Origin: Adiantum capillus-veneris
Taxonomy: Eukaryota; Streptophyta; Polypodiopsida; Polypodiales; Pteridaceae
Reading direction: 5' to 3'
Assembly (NCBI GenBank): GCA_014529385.2
Contig: CM043944.1
Location: 53,854,768-53,914,767, forward strand
Length of the DNA: 60,000 nucleotides
Each line of letters begins with the position of its first letter. Position 1 is the first letter of the stretch. The notes under the pieces were generated by a model that was not told the origin of the DNA, made no database searches, and was given only the letters and a program-made list of their open reading frames with translations. This document shows, piece by piece, positions 23,001-33,007 of this stretch. The position numbers and the translations under genes are program-made.

Positions 23001-26000
23001 GCCCATAGCGTTTTTGAACAGCAGTAGAAAGATTGCAGATTTCAGCCCTTAGGTCGAATTCGTCATCACTGTCGTCATCGTCGACATAGCCTAGACTTGC
23101 ATCAATCTCATGCATACCATTTGTACCAGATTGTCAATCATAAGTAGACCACTCTCGCCGACGAGAGTGGGGCCTTCGGAGGAGGGTTTTACAACGTCTT
23201 TGGTGTCGTATCTCTCTTCTCTCTCTATCTCTCAGTCTCATACACTTGCACGCACAGTGTCCATTCACTTTGTTTGTGATCATAGCACTTTCCATTAAGA
23301 ACGGAAGGCTCTCCTTTCCATAAGAACTAAAAGGAACCCTTGAGCACAGTTCAGAGCACTCATCTTGAGCAAAGCGCAAACAATCATTCCGTTGCACCTA
23401 ACATTGGTATCAGAGCTTTGGCAGTGTTCTGTATTACTTAAGGAAAGAATCACAAGAATTTTTTTTGCTTGTTGAGGTCGCACGAACCCAAGTTCGCTTG
23501 GGGGTGTCGATTCCTAATCGTGTTTTGTTGAAGAGTGACAAGAATCCCAAGAAAGAAGGGCTTGTCTAGCATCCCCTTGTGTCTCTTTTCACTCATTGAG
23601 AGCGGACCATGCACTTAGCGGCCGGCCAATCGACGTGAGGTGGGAAAAAGCAACCTTGGTGTGAGCGCAAGGCCGCCAAGGGGTGCACCCGCAAAAAAGA
23701 GTAAAACTCAGGTGAAGAGAAGATCCTTCTCAAACGCGATTTGCAAGCGAAAGAAAACCTCAAGAACTCAAGAACCTCAAGAACCAAGACCCCCAAGAAC
23801 CCAAGTTCCTCGTGAACTTAAGAACCCTAGAACCCACAAGAACCCACGATTGCAGAATGGTCATCACTCGAAGCGGAATGGATACTTCGCTTGGAGGTGA
23901 TGAGCATGAGAGAGGCGAAGAAGAATTTTCCCCACCAGGAGGTTTTTCAGACCCTCCCCCTTTTCCATCTATGACAAAGATTGCACTAACTCCTATGGAG
24001 GGAGTTGGACCAAGAAAGAGAAGCAGAAAGAAAAGCCTACGAAGAAGACATGGCAGCCATAGAACGCCGGTACCAAGAAAAAATGGCAGCCATAGCGCGT
24101 GAGAACGAGCAAGCACGCTTGGAAGCCAAAGCAAGACAAGCAAAATATGACCGCGAGACCCAAGCACGAATGCAAGAGATGTTGCCACTCTTTTCTCAAA
24201 TGCAGGCACAGATTCAACAGGATTAGGAAAAGGACTCTCTCAGTCTCTCCTTCTCCACAGCACGACACACAGGATTTGCATGATTATGAGAAGCATGATG
24301 ATTTTGCATGACAATGATTTGCATGATGATTTGAATGACAATGATGAGCATGATAATTTGGATGCCAATGATTTGCATAATGATTTGGATGACAATGACA
24401 AGCATGATGTTTCGCATGATCAAGATGTGATTTCTCACAAGCATGATGAGCTGCATGAAGATGATGTGATTGTTCACAAGGATGATGCTTTTTCTAGCAA
24501 AGCTAACCTCGTTGTAGATTCGATCAATCACGAAGAACCGATCTTGGCTTTTGAGTCGAGGTCCACAGATCCCCCACAAGAAGATTCGATAGATCCCGAA
24601 GAAGCGATCTTGGCTCTCGAGCCTTGGTCCAAACAACCATCACAGGAAGTATTGTGTGTTCGCATGATTGATACGCACGCATTGTTCGAGTGTTTCATTC
24701 GTGATCGTTTCCTATATTTTAGTCAGCATCGTTATGTGATCCCTTTTCCTAGGCATGACATATTGTATGTTCAGCACGTTTCTCTCATGGATGAGCACGA
24801 ATGTAAGGTGCAGCGGAATGATTGTTTGCGCTTTGCTCAAGATGAGTGCTCCGAACTGTGCTCAAGGGTTCCTTTTAGTTCTTATAAAAGGGAGAGCCTT
24901 CCGTTCTTAATGGAAAGTGCTATGATCACAAACAAAGTGAATGGACACTGTGCGTGCAAGTGTATGAGACTGAGAGATAGAGAGAGAAGAGAGATACGAC
25001 ACCAGAGACATTGTAAAACCCTCCTCCGAAGGCCCCACTCGTCGGCGAGAGTGGTCTACTTATGATTGCACAATCTGGTACAAATGGTATGCATGAGACT
25101 GATGCAAGTCTAGGCTATGTCGACGATGACGACGGTGATGACGAAGTCGACTAAAGGGCTGAAATCCGCAATCTTTCTACTGCTGTTCAAAAACGCTATG
25201 GGCTGAAATCTGCAAATCTTGTATCTGCTGAATTCTGACTCTGTCGGTGACGATGCGACGACGACGCGCTGAAAACGCAGATGCTGAAATCTGCGTTTTC
25301 CGGGCTGAAACTGTAAACCTTGCGGAAACTGACCGTGCAGCGAGGAACTGCTGCGGAAAGGTGAGATCTGCGAGGTTCCGGACTTGATCTGTGATGTCTA
25401 ATTGCTGAAAACTGAAAACGCTGGTCCTAGGGCTGATTCTGTCGCGGTAGATCTGCAAAACGCTGAGGTTGCTGGCAGATGCAAAAACGCTAGGGCTGAA
25501 AATGGAGTTTCTGTCGCCGGGATTTCTCCAGATGCAAAAACGCTAGGCTGATCTGCTGTGGTCTTGTCGCCGTGGCTCGGCAAATGCAAAACGCTGGCTG
25601 ATCTATGGTGTCTTGTCCAAAAACGCTAACCAAGATGCTGTGGAGCAAAAACGCTAGAAGCCTTTGGGGTCCTGCTGAGAAGGTGCATGTTGAGGAATGT
25701 AAGGTGCAGCGGAATGATTGTTTGCGCTTTGCTCAAGATGAGTGCTCCGAACTGTGCTCAAGGGCTCCTTTTAGTTCTTATGGAAGGGAGAGCCTTTCGT
25801 TCTTAATGGAAAGTGCTATGATCACAAACAAAGTGAATGGACACTGTGCGTGCAAGTGTATGAGACTAAGAGATAGAGAGAGAAGAGAGATACGACACCA
25901 GAGACGTAAAACCCTCCTCCGAAGGCCCCACTCTCGTCGGCGAGAGTGGTCTACTTATGATTGCACAATCTGGTACAAATGGTATGCATGAGACAAATGC

Positions 26001-27907
26001 AAGTCTAGGCTATGTCGACGATGACGACGGTGATGACGAAGTCGACCTAAGGGCTGAAATCCGCAATCTTTCTACTGCTGTTCAAAAACGCTATGGACTG
26101 AAATCTGCAAATTTTGTATCTGCTGAATTCTGACTCTATGTCGGTGACGACGATGCGACGACGACGCGCTGAAAACGCAGATGCTGAAATCTGTGTTTTC
26201 CGGGCTGAAACTGTAAACCTTGCGGAAACTGACCGTGCGGCGAGGAACTGCTGCGGGAAGGTGAGATCTGCGAGGTTCGGGACTTGATTTGCGATGTCTA
26301 ACTACTGAAAGCTGAAAACGCTGGTCCTAGGGCTGATTCTGTCGCGGTAGATCTGCAAAACGCTGAGGTTGTTGGCAAATGCAAAAACACTAGGGCTGAA
26401 AATGGAGTTTCTGTCGTCGCCGGGATTTCTGCAGATGCAAAAACGCTAGGCTGATCTACTTGTCGCCGTGGCTCTGCAAATGCAAAACGCTAGGCTGATC
26501 TGCTATGGTCTTGTCGCCGTGGCTCTGCAAATGCAAAACGCTGGCTGATCTCTGGTGTCTTGTCCAAAAACGCTAGCCAAGATGCTGTGGAGCAAAAACG
26601 CTAGAAGCCTTTGGGAGTCGTGCTCCTGCTGCCTCTTCTGCCAAATAGTGCTAGCTCTAGTTTGCTTATATACAAACTTAGCAAAATTGCCCTACCTACT
26701 TTTGTTGGAAAGTCACTTAAAAATAATAAGTGAAAAATGTCAAAAATAGGGAAAATAGGCTAAATGCACTGGAAAATTCCCCTAACTGATTCTAATGGAT
26801 TTTGATGGGAATTCTGATGATCATGCTGTGTGCAACCAGAGGATATGCATCTACACTAAGTGACTGGGCATGCACGGTCTACGAATAGACCCACAAAAGT
26901 GCCAGATCACTTCTAAATCTAAACTGACTGGACTGACTGAACCCTTGTCATGATGTAGCTTGTCCACAAACACATAGGGTTGGATGTGTCACGTGACACA
27001 AACTGGGTCAATACGGTGGATAATGTTCATGCTGGGTACTGGGTATTGGTACTAATGATTGTGATGTGTGCAATCAAAGGATATGCAACTACTCTAAGTG
27101 CCTGGACATGCACAGCTTGTGCACAGGCTCACAAGGTTGCCAGAACACTTCCTAGGCTTCTTAAACCCTAGAGGTAGGAACAACTTGTCCACGCACACAT
27201 AGGGTTAGATGTGCACGTTATAGCCAAAGGAAGACATCTTAACATGAGATTAATGCTTTATGATTGGGCATACCCTATACGGGAGGCTTCTAGAGGTTTA
27301 ATATCCTAAGGACTAACTACGTCAGATTACGCGCAGGCACAAATATCTAGATTGATTTCTAGGAAGATTATTCTTCTCAAGGTGGAGAAGACGGAATTGA
27401 CTTAACACATTCTCAGATAAGGAAACTTCCGATCTGTTGAAAAGACATGAATGGCAGGTTGCCTATGTGACTTGTAACATTGATAATCGGTGAAAAATAT
27501 CCTCGAGGAACTAGAGAAGGACATGAATTTCTCCTAATGGGGTTGAGCACCCTATGTCAAGACATCCCTTCCTCATGCATTCTCAGGCAGACGCAGAGCA
27601 CTCCTTCGATGGTGCAGACCTAGGAGAGGAGAGATGTATCACCCTATAGAGGGAAGCCATCCTGTAGCTAGCCTTGAAGGATGCAAACCTCTCTCTCCAA
27701 ACCTAAGTCTGTGTCAGGAGGAGGAGCATCTTCAGGTTGGATGCCCATGTTGAGACCGTGTTAATGGTCACGTGTGCAAGAGCAATTGGCAATGTCGATA
27801 GCGATTGCAGTTGTGTGTACCTCGGGTCTATCCATATGGCATGACAAATCTATGTTGGACTGCCCTTGGTCACTAGTATGAGGAGCTTGTTATCAGCATG
27901 GAGTTTC

Positions 27908-27984
<77 letters not shown>

Positions 27985-30900
27985 ATGTCCTCTCTTCTAC
28001 CTTAGTGATCTCTCTTCACCACATGTACCTTGTTCGTGTATGTGGCATTGTTGGGTTAAAGGCCTAAATAACCCCTTTTTGTACATTTTTATACTTTGTC
28101 CAGGTTCAATATAGGTTCATATTGAACCTGGACACATTTTTTAAAGGTCACTTATAATAAAAGTGGGAAAACCCAAAACTCACAAGTGAGTTTTGAGTTT
28201 TTCCCAAAAACGTGAGCCCTCTCTCTCTCCCTCTTCGTTCTGCTAGCGCTTCCCTTCTGCAGCACAATGCCTCCGCTTCAAGCCTCAAGGCCTACACATC
28301 TTCGCGTGCTCTATCACTTGCACACACCGTCGCGCGCTCATCAATTGGTATCAGAGCCAGATTAGGGTTTCAGAAGCTTTGCGCAGGTTAATGGACAGCA
28401 GGCAAAAGGCTTCTCTCGCGTCAAATTTCCGCTTTCATCGCGAAGCCCCTTGCTTCCGGTGTCACCTAGGGTGATTAGGGTTCCCAAAACAGCTTAAACC
28501 AGGCTGAAATTAGGTCAAAACAGGTAAAAACCAGAAAATTACAAGTCAAAACAGCAAAACACAGGTGTTCTAAATCGATTCCCGTGAATACCCATTGTTT
28601 TTCCCACTCCGTCCATTTGATGCAAATTGATGCGCCAAAACAGTAAATTTGCAGAAAATTCAGAATTGGACTGTTTTTATGTACACAAATTGAGGTTTAT
28701 GTACGCCTTTTGTGGGTTTATGCAAGTACGCATTGGGGATACTTGTTAATTGCTGAAATTTTCAGCACATTGTATGCAACGTACGGTACATTGTGATCAC
28801 TGGAAATTTTCAGATTTTGTGTAGACACTTTCTGCTGCATTTTTATCCGTGCAAATGGCCTCTACTTCCTCGTCGTCTGATGCCAAGAGCTTGATGGAAA
28901 TCAAGCGATTTGACGGTACAGGTTTTGACCTATGGCAGGACAGGATGCAGGGGATTTTGTTCCTCAAGGATTGTGAGGACTCCCTTTTGGCTGTAAAGCC
29001 TGAGGATATGCCGGATGAGGATTGGGCCAAGCTCAACAAGAGGGCAAAGGCCTACATCAAACCGATGACATTCTCGTGGATATAAAGAGCTTGGACAGTG
29101 CACATGCAATTTGGCATAAGTTGAAGGCCACTTATGAGAATGCCACCCCTGTGAATCAGGTGCATTTGATGCGCAAACTGGTGAACATGATGCTTGACGA
29201 AGCCAAGTCGGCTTCTGAGCACTTAAGTGCTTTCACCAGTGTTATGAGTCAGCTACAAGATACTGGGCTTCAACCTTTTGATGACAAGTTGAAAGCCATA
29301 TTTTTGTTGATGACTTTGCCAGACGCTTGGGAAACGCTTGTGGTTTCTTTGAGTAATAGCCCCAACCTCACATATGATGGAGTGCGAGGCTCCGTCTTAA
29401 ATGAGGAAATTAGACGCTAGTCTAGTGGTGGGGAAGGTGGCAGTTCTGCTTACAATGCGAGAGGCAGAAGTCAGAAGCAAAATACAAGTACCAAGACTCA
29501 AAACAGGAGCAAAAGCAAGTCTAGGAATAAGGATGTGACTTGTTATCAGTGTGGCAGAAAAGGCCATAAGAAGCCAGATTGCAGGTATTTCAAGAAAGAG
29601 CAGGAAAGAAAGAAGGAATCACAGGAGAAGAAGAAGACAGAGGATAAGAAAGGGGAAAAATCAGCAGGTACCTCCTCCAAGGATTCGGAGACTGTCAATG
29701 TATCCTCTAGTGTGGTTATCACAGAGTTATCCGACAGTGAGGAGATCTTGGTTGCAGCTTCATGCCCCTCAGATTTTGTTGTAGCAAATGCAGAAGACAT
29801 GCTTATCTCACGTAGAGATGTCATTGATGCATTGCTAAGTGCAAATGATGGCCTTACATAGTCTTGGATAGTAGATTCGGGTGCCTCATTTCATGTGACT
29901 CCATCTGTGGAGTGTTTTGCTTCTTATCATACAGGCAAGTATGGCAAGGTTTACCTTGGGGATAACCATGCTTGTGGCATTGAAGGAATGGGCACTGTGC
30001 GCTTGACATTAAACAATGGCCAAGAGTTTATGCTTGAAGATGTAAGGTATGTACCAGGCATCAAGAAGAGTCTATTGTCTGTTGGCCAGATGGATACACA
30101 GGGTTATACAACCATTTTTGCTGGGGGTTCATGGAAGTTGCTTAAGGGATCAATGCTCATTGTCAAGGGATGCAAGAGTGGTACATTGTACTATTTACAT
30201 GGCAAAGCTTTACCTCGCAAGTTTCTTGCAGTGGCCGAAGTTGCTTCTGATTTGGAGTTGTGGAACAAAAGACTTGGCCATATGAGCCAGAAGGGACTTG
30301 ATGTGCTCTCCTCTTTGAAGAGGGTTGGGCACCAAGTTAGATTTTTGTAATGACTGTTTGTATGGTAAACAAAAGAAGTCTTCTTATTATTCTGGTGTCT
30401 CGCGCAAAGCTAATGCTCTTGATTTAATTCACTCCGATGTATGTTCGATGCCTGTTAAGTCTTTTGGTGGTGCATTATACTTTGTTACATTCATTGATGA
30501 TTGCACTAGGAAAGGCTAGGCATATTTGTTAAAGAATAAGAGTGAGACATTTAATGCATTTAAGAGGTTTCATGCTTTTGTGACCACGCAAAAGGGTCGT
30601 AAGCTTAAATGTCTGAGATCTGACAACGTCTGCTGAATTCCAGCGTTATTGCGAAGAATATGGGATTAAAAGGAAGTTGACAGCCCCTTATAATCCATCT
30701 TCTAATGGTGTGGCTGAGAGGTATAACCGTACTTTATGTGAGAGAGTGCGTTGCATGTTGTCCACGACTAATCTCCCTCATGGGTTTTGGGGAGAGGCTT
30801 TGAAAACTGCAGTTCATGTATGCAATCGCTCTCCTAACAGTACGCTGAAAAATGACATTCCAGAGGAGGTTTGGTCTGGCAAACCTGCCTCTTATGATCA

Positions 30901-32949
30901 TTTGAGAGTGTTTGGCTACGAGGCTTTTGTCCATGTTCGTAATGACTTGAGGACAAAGCTAGATGCCAAGTCCATTCAAGGACTCTTCCTAGGTTATGGG
31001 AAAGAGGGTGAAATAGGCTACAGGATATGGTTGCCTCAGTTTAAGAGGGTAGTACGCAGCCGAGATGTAGTGTTCAATGAGGCTAAATTGCTGAAAAATG
31101 CTACATCTTTTGAAATTGACAAGAAATCGGTCAAATTTCAGCCTCTCTTGCCACCTATTGATGTTGAAAAAGAGCCCCAGGATGCATTACCGCAAGCTGA
31201 AATTGATAATCAGCCGGTTAACCTTGAGCCAGAAGAGGTAGGACATGATTTAGATGCTCCAAATGAAGATGGACAGCCACCTGTCATGGCTGAAAATGAT
31301 TTTCAGCAGCATGAGCATGCTGAAAATGAGTTGCCTCCTGATGTAGAACCTGTGCCTGAGAATGTAGATCATTGGGTACGCAGGTCTACTCGTGTCAGAA
31401 GGTTGATACAGCGCTTTGACCCCTCTTTGCATCATGTTATGTTGACAGATGAGGGAGAGCCTCTTACGTATAAAGAGGCAAAGACATGTGAGTCAAGCAG
31501 TAAGTGGGAGCTTGCAATGCAAGAGAAATGAAATCCTTGTATACAAATGATACTTGGGATCTTGTGCCATTGCCTAAAGGGAGAAAGGCTCTTCCTAACA
31601 AATGTGTATACAAGATTAAGATTGTGGATGAAAAACCCAAGTACAAGGCAAGATTGGTTGCAAAAGGATATGCACAGAAAGAAGGAATTGATTTTCAAGA
31701 AATCTTTTCTCCCGTTGTAAAGCTTACAACTTTACATGTCCTTTTTGCTCTCGTTGCGGTGCTTGATTTGGAATTGAATCAAATGGATGTAAAGACAGCG
31801 TTTTTGCACGGTGACATTGAAAAGGACATATACATGAAACAACCTAAAGGTTTTGTAGTTCCTACACGTGAGGAACTTGTATGCAAACTGAAAAGGGCTT
31901 TGTATGGTTTGAGACAATCATCACGGCAGTGGTATAAGAAGTTTGACACTTTTATGCTATCTCAAGGCTTTAAACGCAGCCATGCAGATCATTGTTTGTA
32001 TACGAAAAGGGATGAAGATGGCAGTCCCATCATACTTGTTCTCTATGTTGATGACATGCTGCTTGCCGGGAAACATAAGACTAGTCTTGATGCTCTAAAA
32101 CGTAAGCTAAATTCAACATTTGCTATGAAGGATTTGGGTGATGCAAAGCATATTTTGGACATGCGTATTAAAAGAGATAGAAAGCTGAAATTGTTGTTTT
32201 TATCTCAAGAAAGGTACATTGCAAAAGTACTTGATAGGTTTAATATGGCTGATGCTAAGCCTCTTGGAGTACCTTTACCTCCATACACGAAGCTTAGCAA
32301 AGCAGATTGCCCAAAGGATGAGGTAACATTGAAAGCAATGAAGGGAATCCCTTATGCATCAGCTTGTGGTTCTCTTATGTATGCTATGGTTGCTACTCAT
32401 CCCGACATTGCTTATGCAGTGGGAGTTGTTAGTCGATACATGTCGAATCCTGGCAAAGCGCATAGGGAAGCTGTCAAATGCATTCTGAGATATTTGAAAG
32501 GTACACAATCAAAGTGTATCTGTTATGGCAAAAGTGACTTCAAGTTGCAGGGATATTGTGATGCAGACATGGCAGGTGACTTGGATACCAGGAAGTCCAC
32601 TAGTGGCTATGTGTTTGCTATTGCTGGTGGTGCTGTCTCTCGGTGTTCACGACTGCAGAAAATTGTGGCATTGAGTACTACTGAGGCTGAATATATTTCA
32701 GCCACAGAGGCTTCAAAAGAGGCCATTTGGTTGGGCAGACTTGCAAACGAACTTGGCATGCCTGCTCATACACCCGTGTTGGGTTGTGATAGCCAGAGTG
32801 CTGTCTATTTAGCCAAAAATGCCATGTTTCATGCACGTACCAAACACATAGATGTGCGGTACCACTTCATACGACAGGTATTGGAGGATGGTCTAGTCAG
32901 CTTGACTAAGATCCATACACAGGATAACCCTGCAGATGTTCTCACCAAG

Positions 32950-33007
<58 letters not shown>

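Larger units (their letters stand above)
21224..26998. mobile_element. 5.8-kb element with two LTRs in inverted orientation
   Basis: Outer ends are TGTCACGTGACACATCC and its reverse complement, flanked by a perfect 5-bp duplication CAAAC. The two ~2.2-kb arms are full-length LTRs (about 96% alike in the outer 400 bp by eye) facing each other. The left LTR is followed by a primer binding site. The right LTR is inverted in place and has neither primer binding site nor polypurine tract beside it. The 1.4-kb interior carries gag-like pseudogene sequence only. A normal LTR retrotransposon has direct LTRs, so the matching duplications around an inverted pair are unusual. Confidence 0.85.
28049..32951 (+). 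mobile_element. Copia-2: Copia retrotransposon lacking its 3' LTR
   Basis: A 295-bp 5' LTR, primer binding site and full Copia coding order are present. The element ends inside the RNase H C-terminus at a CT tract instead of at a polypurine tract and 3' LTR. After that tract the left-flank sequence is repeated and ends at exactly the same GGCATT after which the element starts on the left. This indicates loss of the 3' end by recombination at CT repeats. Several nonsense codons and small deletions also inactivate it. Confidence 0.9.

Noticed and set aside
21700-26050. Numerous ~60-130-codon frames inside the two long LTR arms
   Set aside because: They occur repeatedly on both strands of a repetitive LTR and are not supported by any domain. 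They are shadows of the repeat.
29418-29861. In-frame TAG codons of Copia-2 (and of Copia-1 and Copia-3) as programmed read-through signals
   Set aside because: The stops sit at different places in each element, mostly fit single-base changes from Gln, Trp or Arg codons, and lack a recognisable read-through context. They are best explained by decay.
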